From contig JBFHES010000026.1 in assembly GCA_041584015.1 (NCBI GenBank), forward strand, positions 1 to 28,757: DNA of 28,757 bases, read 5' to 3'. The position numbers and the translations under genes are program-made. Below the pieces are notes generated by a model, which saw only the letters and a list, made by a program, of their open reading frames with translations, did no database searches and was not told the origin of the DNA. The number at the start of each line of letters is the position of its first letter. Positions within the stretch are counted from its first letter, which is position 1. This stretch comes from JBFHES01 sp041584015. GTDB lineage: Bacteria > Bacteroidota > Bacteroidia > Bacteroidales > M50B96. Below are positions 8,218 to 16,155 of the stretch, in pieces.

Positions 8218-9408
8218 CTATTTAGTTAAAAAGGAATAGGCCATCCAAGCCATGGTCGACATTCCTGTTTCAATAGCATTCTCGTCAACATTAAACATTG
8301 GAGAATGCAATGGTGCAATTATGCCCTTTTTCATATTGCCTGTTCCTAGTCGGTAAAAACAACTAGGGTACTCTTGCGAGAAATAGGCAAAATCCTCAGC
8401 AGTCATTCGAATATCCATATCAACAATATTTTGCTCTCCTAGCATATCTGCGGCGAATGATCGGGCTGTTTTAGTCACTTGTGTATCATTTACAAGAAAT
8501 GGATAGCCATCCTTAATTACAACCTCGCAAGTAGCTCCCATCGATTCAGCCACATTCGTGGCTATTCGAATAATCAATTGCTTTGCCCTTGCTCGCCACT
8601 CTTCGTTCATGGTTCGAAATGTTCCATCAATTCGAACCTCTTCCGGAATAATATTATTGGCTCCATTCCCAATTATTTTACCAAAAGACAACACGGATGG
8701 TATAGCTGCATTTCCATTTCTGCTGACCACTTGTTGTAGAGCAACTATAATATGAGAGGCAATTAACACGGTATCATCTATAAGGTGAGGCATTGCAGCG
8801 TGTCCACCTCGCCCTTTAACTGTGAGATAGATTTCATCTGATGAAGCCATATACATTCCATCCTTAAAACCAACTGTACCTACCTCCATGGATGGCATTA
8901 CATGTTGCCCTAGAATTAAGTCAGGTCTGTATTTACTAAAAACGCCTGCATCCATCATAGGTTTTGCTCCACCGGGAATTAACTCCTCTGCTGGTTGAAA
9001 GACCAAAAGGACAGTACCCGAGAGCTGGTCCTTTATTTGATTCAGAATCCTTGCTGTTCCGAGCAAAGAAGAAGTATGCACATCATGACCACAAGCATGC
9101 ATTACGCCACTATTCTTCGATTTAAAAGGTACAGCAGTTTGTTCTGTAAGTGGCAAAGCATCCATGTCTGCCCGTAAGGCAATAATTTTGGTTCCTTGTT
9201 TGCCCCCATTAATTACACCAAGAATACCATTCCCGGCATATCCAGCTTCAAAAGGAATATCCCATTCGCGCAGCTTCTCCTGAATATACTTTGAAGTATG
9301 CTCCTCTTGAAAAGAAAGCTCGGGGTTTGCATGAATCGTTCGCCTTATTTCAACAATATCCTTAAAGTATTCCTTTGCAAGTTTCTTTATATCTGATTTC
9401 ATATTCAT
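8218..9408 (-). CDS. M20D-family metallo-amidohydrolase
   Basis: Zinc- or manganese-dependent amidohydrolase that would remove acyl groups from N-acyl amino acids or similar amides (hippurate hydrolase/IAA-amino-acid hydrolase group). Visible features are RRTIHANPELSFQE at the N-terminus, the RADMDALP motif, metal-binding HACGHDVH, QPAEE, GQHVMP in the active-site wall, the dimerisation lid domain, and the last metal histidine in LHSPMF. About 396 residues is normal for the family. The start is taken at ATG 9408, after the upstream TauE-like stop at 9416-9418; a second ATG two codons on (9402) is equally possible. No signal peptide is seen, so the enzyme is cytoplasmic. It is closely linked to the preceding transporter-like gene (7 bp), suggesting coordinated uptake or efflux and hydrolysis. 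Confidence 0.88.
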   Translation of the reverse strand: MNMKSDIKKLAKEYFKDIVEIRRTIHANPELSFQEEHTSKYIQEKLREWDIPFEAGYAGNGILGVINGGKQGTKIIALRADMDALPLTEQTAVPFKSKNSGVMHACGHDVHTSSLLGTARILNQIKDQLSGTVLLVFQPAEELIPGGAKPMMDAGVFSKYRPDLILGQHVMPSMEVGTVGFKDGMYMASSDEIYLTVKGRGGHAAMPHLIDDTVLIASHIIVALQQVVSRNGNAAIPSVLSFGKIIGNGANNIIPEEVRIDGTFRTMNEEWRARAKQLIIRIATNVAESMGATCEVVIKDGYPFLVNDTQVTKTARSFAADMLGEQNIVDMDIRMTAEDFAYFSQEYPSCFYRLGTGNMKKGIIAPLHSPMFNVDENAIETGMSTMAWMAYSFLTK

Positions 9409-9415
9409 GTTTATT

Positions 9416-9778
9416 CTATTTCGCAAAAATCATTTTTGCTCCGGCAACAAGCAGCATTACACCAAAAACTTTCTGCAAAGCCTTACCCGGTATGTTAACT
9501 GCCACAGCAGAACCGAAGTAACTCCCTATAAAAAATGCAATAAGTATAATGGCCGCAAATTTAATGTTCACATAACCTTGCTTGTAATAATTAAAGGCAG
9601 CTATAAGCCCGATGGGTGCCACCATAATAGCTAAGCTTGTTCCTTGCGCCTGATGCTGGGTAAACCCCATAATAAAAAGCAAGGCAGGTATTATAATAAT
9701 ACCTCCGCCAACACCCAAGCCGCCACTAACAAAGCCTGCAAGGAGTCCTATCATTAGTAGTAGAATTATGTCATTCAT
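9416..9778 (-). CDS. Half-length TauE/SafE-type membrane protein
   Basis: Polytopic membrane protein of 120 residues with four hydrophobic segments and the TauE/SafE signature GGLGVGGGIIIIPAL near the N-terminus, followed by HQAQGTSLAIM...GLIAAFNYY. Classic TauE/SafE anion exporters (sulfite, sulfoacetate) are about 250 residues and carry two copies of this unit as an inverted repeat. This gene holds one copy only. The reading frame has a clean start and stop and shows no sign of truncation: the downstream gene begins 7 bp later and its sequence is unrelated. It may work as a dimer. The substrate is unknown. Confidence 0.75.
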   Translation of the reverse strand: MNDIILLLMIGLLAGFVSGGLGVGGGIIIIPALLFIMGFTQHQAQGTSLAIMVAPIGLIAAFNYYKQGYVNIKFAAIILIAFFIGSYFGSAVAVNIPGKALQKVFGVMLLVAGAKMIFAK

Positions 9779-9873
9779 AAATGCACTATTGAATTAAATC
9801 GATTTATATATTCAGATGATTGCAGGACAGCACTCAATTCGAGAATTGATAACAACCGTGTATGCTTGCTGTG

Positions 9874-12800
9874 CTAAAAATCCAAACTCAAAGATAAATA
9901 AAACATTCGAGGCTGGATAATTTGGTCTTCTACACCCCATGCCCAATCGGCACGAATAAAATAGCCGAGTAATCTGGATCTTAAGCCAAAACCATAGCCG
10001 TATACAATTGGCTCAATGTCTTTATTAAGGGTAACGGTAATTGGGCCATTCTCAACAACAGTATAATTATAGGCATTGGCTTGTGAATAAGGGTCAGGGC
10101 CCGACCATGCAGTACCAATATCAAAAAAGCCAACGGTTTGCAGATTAGCAAAGAAGTCGCTATTCACCGGTCTACGCATTAGATATCGAACTATTGGAAT
10201 CCTGATTTCAGAATTATACAGAGCAAAACTATTTCCGTTCCTTATATTTTGCCTAAAGCCCCTCATGTTTGAGGCGAGTGTCTGGTATTCAAAATTCTGC
10301 GACGGATCAATTGCAACAGATTTATCGAATACCTCTTCTGAGGAAATAAAGCTTAACCAGTTATCTACACTTCCAAGGTAATAGACTAAACGACTGCTGC
10401 CAAAAGATGTACTTGCCGCAAATCGATTCGCCCATATTATCTCTCTATGAATGGGTATGTAATGTCTAAAATCGGCACCAACTACATATAAACTCGATGA
10501 CTCCGATTCCATTTTCCAGAAAGATTCGGCAAAGAGTTTAAACCGAGTACCATTATAAAGGTTAAGTGCAATTTGCCTTGTATTATCAAAGGTATACGAC
10601 ATTTTTAGTCCACCCCAGGTTTTATAAATATTGTCGGCATTAAGCGTCACATTATCACTCGACAAAAACACATTCCGATCGTTCCTTACGGTAGCAGTCC
10701 ATTCAACAGCCGCCACCTGACTGAATGGCAATCTTCGGATATACATTAGCTCGTGCGTATAGTTTTTCAGTGCGAACTCCTCACCTATTTCCCTAAACGT
10801 TTGTCTGTGAAAAATAACTTCCTCATCAACTCGCTTCTTTAAATTCTGAATACTCAATAAATATTCATTACTTTCAAAATCTGTTGACAAACGCATACCT
10901 CCGGTAATCCGGTAATCCTCAAAAAGGTCAAGCAAGCCCACCTTAAAAAAGAAGTTTAATCCAGGATTATAATAAACCGCTCCGCCTGTAAATGTCTGGT
11001 AAGATGCATTTAAGAAGCTAAAATCTATCTGATTTACCATATAATTGGAGTAGAAGGCTGTATTGTAAAAAATCGACTTTGGCAAAATAAACTCCATTGC
11101 CCTTTTCTTTTTTAACAGGAATTTTTTACGCACCGGAGAGTTTTGCTTTTCCACCTCGAATTTGTACGAAGTAATATCAATTAAACTATCACTCGATAAC
11201 TCTTCTGCTTTTTCAATTTCTTCAATTTCCTGCTCAAGCTTTTGCATTTTCGCCTGCTCAACGCTATCCTCAGCAATTATATTTCTTGTGTGCTTTAATC
11301 TATAGCTGGTTGTTCCTAGTTTACCTGCCACTGGTTGCAGTCTATTATTCTTGCTAAGCAAAATGTAATCTCTATCATTGTACCAAACAGTCTCCAACAA
11401 ATCATCATCGTCATTCATCTCAAAGCTATTCACATTTCGGGTGTAGTTGCTCAATGGCTTTGAAATTGTAAAATAGCGATAGTGTGTTGTGGTGTCAATG
11501 TAGCTAATGGTGCTATCAAATTCAGCTAAATATCTGTTGAAAATACCATTCTCATTACTTAGGAATGAATATCTGTTCTTATCTATTTCAAGAGGTTTTA
11601 CATCATCAACATAAGGCGAATTCGTTAGACGCGTAAGAACGTTCGATTTGCTATTTAGATGATAAATAAAAATATCATGCGAGTCATTTATCTCCACATC
11701 TGCCCCCAGACTGTTATCAATTATCTCACTGGCCCTGTTGGAGCTAAATACAATACTATTGGAATTATTAATAAACCTTGGATTCAGATCATCGGCAAAG
11801 TCAAAAGTAAGTTGCTCATTTGTATGCCCCAATAAATTATGAATATACAAATCGCTATGCCCTTTGATAGTTGCTGACATTACCAATTTAAAGCCATCAT
11901 CGGAATAGGAATAATCAAGTATTTTCTCAAAATAGAACAACTGTGTTACATCTGTTTGCTTGGTATCGAGGTTATATAGATTGAGCAAGGTTTTACCTTT
12001 TCGCTCAATAATGAAACTCAATATTGTAGCAGATGGATGCCACGCCAATACAGGGTAGGTATAATCGGTAATCTGATCAAGTTTATGTTCCCGCTGAAAG
12101 ATTTTCCTCTTCTTCCCACTCTCAATATTATAAAGCCAAATTTTATAGCGCCCCATTTGATTTGTAACATAGGCAATTTGCTTTCCGTCCGGACTTAGAC
12201 AAGCATCGGTAACCCTGCTGCCCTTTTTAGGCTTTACAATTTTATTGGCAACATCAGGTTCTGTTTGTCCTTCCAACTCTTTTGTATATCGCTCTTTTAA
12301 ACTATACATCCATTCAAAAGCCAGGCTCTCGAAAGAGATACCTAACACATACAGAAATCCCTCTTCGGGGTTTTTATGAATACGAGTAAGATAGATAATA
12401 TTAGGTATGGTGCTTTTTCCGTAAGTATCTGCAATATATTTCCAAATTGAATGACCAGCATAAACAGCATCATCGCCAGAGAGGTGGTTAAACTTTTCAT
12501 ATTTGCCACTCAAAACGCCGTCCTTCACTCGATTTTCAGTTTCGAAATCCCAGTCTTTGGATAAATAGGTGAACAAGCCTTTACTGTACCACTCCGGAAT
12601 ATTTATTAAAGTGGAGTTGGCCAAACGCTCCTTGAAGTTAGAGCCATAAATCATCTCGTTCAGAATAACCTCAGCGATAGCAGATTTTACCTGCTCTTTT
12701 AATTTCTTTCTGTCTCCCTCAAAATAGAGAAACACTTTATTATTGATGATTTGTGTTACACCGCCAATATTATCATTTTGATCGCCGGTTAGCAGACCTA

Positions 12801-13128
12801 TATTACTTTGCTTAAAATCTGAAAGTTTGTTGTAAACAATAAATATGATGCGCTTCTCCATATTATGTTGAAAGAAACTCTCAATCTTTGGCAATTCCTC
12901 CTGGGCAACCTGTCCGGTATATTCAGCCAATTCGCGCCCATTCACATAATAATAAGTATCAAATTTCTCGAAACGGAAATACTGCCATAAAAACTCGCGA
13001 TGCTGTACGCGATTCTTTCCAAACTGCATTTGCATACCATTATAAAACTGTGCGCTAAGCATACCCGGCAGTAGCATAAACATGGTCAAGAGCAGAACCC
13101 AATATATTTTGCTTGTCTTTATTGTCAA
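9874..13128 (-). CDS. Envelope protein: peptidase-MA-like, TolB-like propeller, OM barrel
   Basis: Very large exported protein (about 1084 residues). A signal peptide (MTIKTSKIYWVLLLTMFMLL...LSAQ) leads to a domain (about 60-280) resembling peptidase MA/gluzincin-type regions: it keeps the PEWYSKGLFTYLS segment, but where HExxH would be it reads VILNEMIYG, so catalysis is doubtful. A TolB/PD40-type beta-propeller follows (about 300-560: DACLSPDGKQIAYVTNQMG, IVFSSNRASE, YSFLSNENGIFNRYLAEF), then a charged, coiled-coil-prone stretch rich in Glu (about 625-690) and a C-terminal outer-membrane beta-barrel of some 380 residues ending in phenylalanine (FYLSLSLDF), as expected for BAM substrates. 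I start at TTG 13128; the longer TTG start (13164) would fall inside a promoter element. The role is unknown, plausibly envelope assembly or transport. Confidence 0.75.
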   Translation of the reverse strand: MTIKTSKIYWVLLLTMFMLLPGMLSAQFYNGMQMQFGKNRVQHREFLWQYFRFEKFDTYYYVNGRELAEYTGQVAQEELPKIESFFQHNMEKRIIFIVYNKLSDFKQSNIGLLTGDQNDNIGGVTQIINNKVFLYFEGDRKKLKEQVKSAIAEVILNEMIYGSNFKERLANSTLINIPEWYSKGLFTYLSKDWDFETENRVKDGVLSGKYEKFNHLSGDDAVYAGHSIWKYIADTYGKSTIPNIIYLTRIHKNPEEGFLYVLGISFESLAFEWMYSLKERYTKELEGQTEPDVANKIVKPKKGSRVTDACLSPDGKQIAYVTNQMGRYKIWLYNIESGKKRKIFQREHKLDQITDYTYPVLAWHPSATILSFIIERKGKTLLNLYNLDTKQTDVTQLFYFEKILDYSYSDDGFKLVMSATIKGHSDLYIHNLLGHTNEQLTFDFADDLNPRFINNSNSIVFSSNRASEIIDNSLGADVEINDSHDIFIYHLNSKSNVLTRLTNSPYVDDVKPLEIDKNRYSFLSNENGIFNRYLAEFDSTISYIDTTTHYRYFTISKPLSNYTRNVNSFEMNDDDDLLETVWYNDRDYILLSKNNRLQPVAGKLGTTSYRLKHTRNIIAEDSVEQAKMQKLEQEIEEIEKAEELSSDSLIDITSYKFEVEKQNSPVRKKFLLKKKRAMEFILPKSIFYNTAFYSNYMVNQIDFSFLNASYQTFTGGAVYYNPGLNFFFKVGLLDLFEDYRITGGMRLSTDFESNEYLLSIQNLKKRVDEEVIFHRQTFREIGEEFALKNYTHELMYIRRLPFSQVAAVEWTATVRNDRNVFLSSDNVTLNADNIYKTWGGLKMSYTFDNTRQIALNLYNGTRFKLFAESFWKMESESSSLYVVGADFRHYIPIHREIIWANRFAASTSFGSSRLVYYLGSVDNWLSFISSEEVFDKSVAIDPSQNFEYQTLASNMRGFRQNIRNGNSFALYNSEIRIPIVRYLMRRPVNSDFFANLQTVGFFDIGTAWSGPDPYSQANAYNYTVVENGPITVTLNKDIEPIVYGYGFGLRSRLLGYFIRADWAWGVEDQIIQPRMFYLSLSLDF

Positions 13129-13161
13129 TTTATAAGCGTTAAAAGTGGTCAGTAAAAATAA

Positions 13162-13193
13162 CAAAACTCTAGCTAGTTTAATGTTTTTTTCAA
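13162..13193 (-). promoter_or_regulatory. Promoter TTG-N21-GAGTTTTG, minus strand
   Basis: On the minus strand TTG (13193-13191) is followed after 21 bp by GAGTTTTG (13169-13162), one mismatch from TAnnTTTG. Transcription would begin around 13155, which places the TTG start at 13128 about 27 nt inside the transcript and argues against the longer frame starting at 13164. Confidence 0.4.
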
Positions 13194-13380
13194 TTTAACT
13201 AAAACACGATTATAGCGATATTATGGTACCTAACGCAGTATATTGCTATTTCTTTTAAATGATTTTAACATTTTTACTATTTATCGAAAGAGCTAATTAG
13301 GAAATATTAAGTGAATTGGCTAGTTCAAATTAACACAAGTTAACCAAATTCTGTATCCCCTATTGAATTGATGCAATAGT

Positions 13381-13409
13381 TTTGTAAAAGTTAATTCATC
13401 ATAGTTTTA
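13381..13409 (+). promoter_or_regulatory. Promoter-like pair TTTG-N17-TAGTTTTA
   Basis: TTTG at 13381-13384 and TAGTTTTA at 13402-13409 have 17 bp spacing, with only the last base of the -7 box off consensus. A transcript would start about 13415 and run into the GC-richer segment with the two small overlapping frames. It could equally give a small RNA or a long leader for the DUF1573 gene. Confidence 0.35.
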
Positions 13410-13497
13410 TGACAAAGCAAGATTCAAATATGTGTAAGAAACAAAGTTGCATTCGTGCAATGGCTTTGGAGTTCTATCTATGTTCAATTAATATTAC

Positions 13498-13629
13498 ATG
13501 CGTAAGCAAGCTCTCCATAAAATGCGCAGATCTAAAGCACATTTCAGAACACCACGTTTTACCTTGAGGTTGGATGGAAAAATCGTGCAACACGAAGTTT
13601 ATGGAACACGATTTGTAAGGCAAGCATAG
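13498..13629 (+). CDS. Possible small basic protein, 43 aa
   Basis: An ATG-started frame of 43 codons encodes a strongly basic peptide (MRKQALHKMRRSKAHFRTP..., then LRLDGKIVQHEVYGTRFVRQ). It sits in a local GC rise (about 42% against about 29% to its left) inside an otherwise empty gap, and a promoter-like pair lies about 90 bp upstream. The second half alternates hydrophobic and polar residues like a small beta-hairpin. I do not recognise the family. It may be a real small protein, the remnant of a larger gene, or chance. An overlapping Cys-rich frame (13430-13567) cannot be coding at the same time with equal likelihood. Confidence 0.3.
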   Translation: MRKQALHKMRRSKAHFRTPRFTLRLDGKIVQHEVYGTRFVRQA

Positions 13630-13731
13630 GTTTAGGAAACTACTTCGTATTTAAGTATACATTATACTGCTTAGTATCTTCAATTTAACAATAATTAACA
13701 GTGCTTAGCACCTATGAAGAACGGTTTTAAA

Positions 13732-13739
13732 TAACTTTG
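13732..13739 (+). promoter_or_regulatory. -7 promoter element TAACTTTG
   Basis: Exact match to TAnnTTTG, about 98 bp before the ATG at 13837, predicting an A-rich leader of roughly 90 nt for the DUF1573 gene. No convincing -33 TTTG lies 17-23 bp upstream. The 11-bp hairpin GTGCTTAGCAC at 13701-13711 occupies that position instead and could be an operator. Confidence 0.5.
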
Positions 13740-13836
13740 CCATTGTTTCAGATTTAAAATGTTTTGCATTAATATTGCAAGACGAAAACAGGAATCAGAT
13801 AAAATCATTAATAACAGAAATTTAAATTTATTAACT

Positions 13837-14946
13837 ATGAAAAAAGTAATTCTTAGCTTACTAGTAGTGTTTGCTTTGGGCTTAGTTCAAAACACAACAG
13901 CACAAAGCAAAAAAGCTTATATCGAATTTGAAAAAACATTACATGATTACGGTACCGTAAAAGAAAGCAACGGACCGGCTATGTATTCATTTACTTTTAA
14001 AAATACAGGAAAACAGCCGTTAGTATTAACAGAAGTTAAGCCTAACTGTGGTTGTACATCTCCAGAATGGTCAAAAGCACCAATTGCACCAGGTGGATCA
14101 GGAATGATAAAAGTTGCATTCGATCCTAAAAACCGTCCAGGTGTATTTAATAAGAACATTAAAGTTGTTAGCAATGCAGAAAACCAGCAGGTTATTCTTC
14201 GTATTAAAGGAAATGTAATTGCTCGCGACCGAGGCATCAATGATATCTACCCAATTGAAATGTCGCCGGTAAGATTAAATACCAATCACATTGCATTACA
14301 AAGAACAACCAGAACGGATGTTAAAACCGACACCTTCCTTGTTTACAATCCAAGTGAAGAAGCAGTGGCAATTTCTTTCGAAAGAGTACCAAGTCATATT
14401 ACATTAAAAGCGGTTCCAGCAACTTTAAAGCCTAAGGCGAAAGGTAAGATCATTTTCACTTACACAGCTGAAGGTAAAAGTGACTGGGGATTCGTTCTTG
14501 ATCGTGTACCTGTTGTATTTAACGGCACCTTCGATCCAAAGAAACGAGACAATCGTTTAACAATTAGTGCTGATATCCAGGAAGACTTTTCAAAGCTAAG
14601 CCCTCAAGAATTAGCAAAAGCTGCTAAAATTGAATTTGAAACAAAAGTATTTGACTTTAAAACATTAACTCAAGGTGAATCTGCAAGTTCTACATTTAAG
14701 TTCAAGAACACAGGTAAATCTGATCTCATTATTCGTAAAGTAAAATCAAGTTGTGGTTGTACTGCAGTTGCTCCTGATCTAAAAGTTATTCCAGCTGGAC
14801 AGGAAAGTAAAATTGATGTTACATTCCGTTCAAGAGGAAAAAAAGGCAAGCAAAACAAAACTATTACAGTAATTACAAACGACCCTGTAAACCCAACAGT
14901 TACTCTTAAGGTTACCGGACTTATTAATCTGCCGAACCAGAAATAA
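13837..14946 (+). CDS. Exported double-DUF1573 protein
   Basis: Exported or periplasmic protein of 369 residues with two DUF1573 (immunoglobulin-like, ASPM/SPD-2/Hydin-related) domains. The signal peptide MKKVILSLLVVFALGLVQ ends near TTAQS. Each domain has the family hallmark: EFEKTLHDYGTVKE...KPNCGCTSPEW in the first and EFETKVFDFKTLTQGE...KSSCGCTAV in the second, both with the CGCT motif. A middle beta domain lies between. The C-terminus (TVTLKVTGLINLP) completes the last Ig strand. I start at ATG 13837, which opens the signal peptide; the longer frame from 13759 adds 26 residues of no hydrophobic character. DUF1573 proteins are widespread in Bacteroidota and their function is not established. 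A terminator follows at once. Confidence 0.88.
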   Translation: MKKVILSLLVVFALGLVQNTTAQSKKAYIEFEKTLHDYGTVKESNGPAMYSFTFKNTGKQPLVLTEVKPNCGCTSPEWSKAPIAPGGSGMIKVAFDPKNRPGVFNKNIKVVSNAENQQVILRIKGNVIARDRGINDIYPIEMSPVRLNTNHIALQRTTRTDVKTDTFLVYNPSEEAVAISFERVPSHITLKAVPATLKPKAKGKIIFTYTAEGKSDWGFVLDRVPVVFNGTFDPKKRDNRLTISADIQEDFSKLSPQELAKAAKIEFETKVFDFKTLTQGESASSTFKFKNTGKSDLIIRKVKSSCGCTAVAPDLKVIPAGQESKIDVTFRSRGKKGKQNKTITVITNDPVNPTVTLKVTGLINLPNQK

Positions 14947-14970
14947 TACAGTTTGAACAAATGATATATG

Positions 14971-15007
14971 AAATAGCTTCCTTAATCGGGAAGCTATTTT
15001 TATTTTT
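14971..15007 (+). terminator. Rho-independent terminator after the DUF1573 gene
   Basis: AAATAGCTTCC (14971-14981) pairs perfectly with GGAAGCTATTT (14989-14999) around a 7-nt loop and runs into a T-rich tail to 15007. This 11-bp stem is the best intrinsic terminator in the window. Its tail also contains TATTTTTG (15001-15008), an exact -7 box for the next gene. Confidence 0.85.
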
Positions 15008-15030
15008 GTCCAATAGTTTATGCAACGGTG

Positions 15031-16155
15031 ATGAGCGAGAAACAAAAGAAAAAGACGGAGTATTTCGAAAACAGAAAAGAGTTTAATGGATTAAAGGTTA
15101 ACGAAGGCATTGAACAACCACCTTCAATTAATCCAAATGCGATATCTCGTTTTAAGAAAAAGCGTAAAAAGCTTCCTACAGCCTCAGAATTCGTTCAAGG
15201 CATTAGAGAAAGCAACAGGGCCATTCTTAGTCAAGCTATTACCTTAATAGAAAGTTCACTTCCTGAGCATAATTCAATTGCACAGGAGATTATTGAAAAG
15301 TGCCTGCCATTCTCTGGCGACTCCATTCGCATTGGCATTACCGGAGTTCCTGGCGTAGGCAAGAGTACGTTTATCGAAACCTTCGGAAAACATGCTATCG
15401 ATCAGAACCGCAAGCTTGCCGTATTAGCCATTGACCCTAGCAGTGAGAAATCAAAAGGAAGTATCCTAGGCGACAAAACCCGCATGGAAATACTCTCCAA
15501 CGATCCAAACTGTTTTGTACGCCCAAGTCCATCGGCTGGATCATTAGGCGGTGTAGCAAGAAAGACTCGCGAATCGATTGTTCTGTGCGAAGCTGCCGGA
15601 TACAATACTATATTTATTGAAACAGTTGGCGTAGGCCAATCGGAAACAGCCGTGCACTCCATGGTCGATTTCTTTCTACTGTTAATGCTTGGCGGTGCAG
15701 GAGACGAGCTGCAAGGCATCAAGCGTGGAATTATGGAAATGGCAGATGCAATTGCCATAACCAAGGCAGATGGAACAAATGTACAGCATGCCGAAATAGC
15801 GAAAGGCGTTTATCGTAATGCACTTCATTTATTCCCAGTTACTGAGTCGGGATGGTCACCGCAAGTGCATACCTGCTCGGCTGTTAAAGGGAATGGTATT
15901 CGTGAAATTTGGCAAACCATAATGGATCACTCAAAAGAATTAGCTGCTAATAATTATTTTGAACTGAACAGATCCAGACAAGGCAATTATTGGATGTATG
16001 AAACAATAAACGAATCGTTGCAGAATAACTTCTACAACGATCCACGAATAAAAACTTTAATAAATAAGCTTGAAAAAAAGGTGTTGGCTAAAAATGTAAG
16101 CAGCTTTGAAGCTGCCCGCCAACTGCTTAACAACTATTACAATTCTGATGGATAA
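15031..16155 (+). CDS. meaB: MeaB/ArgK-type methylmalonyl-CoA mutase-associated GTPase
   Basis: Cytoplasmic G3E-class P-loop GTPase of 374 residues that protects and reloads the adenosylcobalamin enzyme methylmalonyl-CoA mutase. Clear motifs are Walker A in GITGVPGVGKSTFIE (about residues 103-117), IDPSSEKSKGSILGDKTRM (switch I, metal binding), ETVGVGQSE (switch II) and the base-recognition ITKADG. A charged N-terminal extension (about 50 residues, rich in Lys) precedes the usual helical bundle, and the C-terminal dimerisation arm is present. The ATG at 15031 is preferred to the GTG one codon before. The mutase genes themselves are not in the window. The 3' end overlaps the convergent beta-helix gene by 19 bp. 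Confidence 0.9.
   Translation: MSEKQKKKTEYFENRKEFNGLKVNEGIEQPPSINPNAISRFKKKRKKLPTASEFVQGIRESNRAILSQAITLIESSLPEHNSIAQEIIEKCLPFSGDSIRIGITGVPGVGKSTFIETFGKHAIDQNRKLAVLAIDPSSEKSKGSILGDKTRMEILSNDPNCFVRPSPSAGSLGGVARKTRESIVLCEAAGYNTIFIETVGVGQSETAVHSMVDFFLLLMLGGAGDELQGIKRGIMEMADAIAITKADGTNVQHAEIAKGVYRNALHLFPVTESGWSPQVHTCSAVKGNGIREIWQTIMDHSKELAANNYFELNRSRQGNYWMYETINESLQNNFYNDPRIKTLINKLEKKVLAKNVSSFEAARQLLNNYYNSDG

Larger units (their letters stand above)
13194..13731. other. Long divergent intergenic region
   Basis: About 540 bp between the divergent large envelope gene and the DUF1573 gene. The left part (13194-13430) is roughly 29% GC with no frame. The centre (about 13430-13630) is clearly richer in GC (about 42%) and contains a possible 43-codon gene at 13498-13629, plus an overlapping 45-codon cysteine-rich frame at 13430-13567. 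A promoter-like pair precedes both at 13381-13409. A short perfect hairpin GTGCTTAGCAC lies at 13701-13711. I see no tRNA or known RNA family by eye. Confidence 0.5.

Noticed and set aside
8611..8638. GGTTCGAA...TTCGAACC inverted repeat resembling a tRNA T-arm
   Set aside because: It lies inside the M20 amidohydrolase gene in a conserved coding stretch (RIDGTFRT), and no acceptor, D or anticodon arm surrounds it.
9845..9870. Repeated GCTTGCTGTGC/GGACAGCAC-like words and CAATTCGAGAATTG downstream of the giant envelope gene
   Set aside because: The stems are short and not followed by T residues on the minus strand, so no terminator is claimed.
13430..13567. 45-codon Cys-rich open frame
   Set aside because: It overlaps the basic 13498 frame in another register and has no supporting motif; kept only as part of the finding on this gap.
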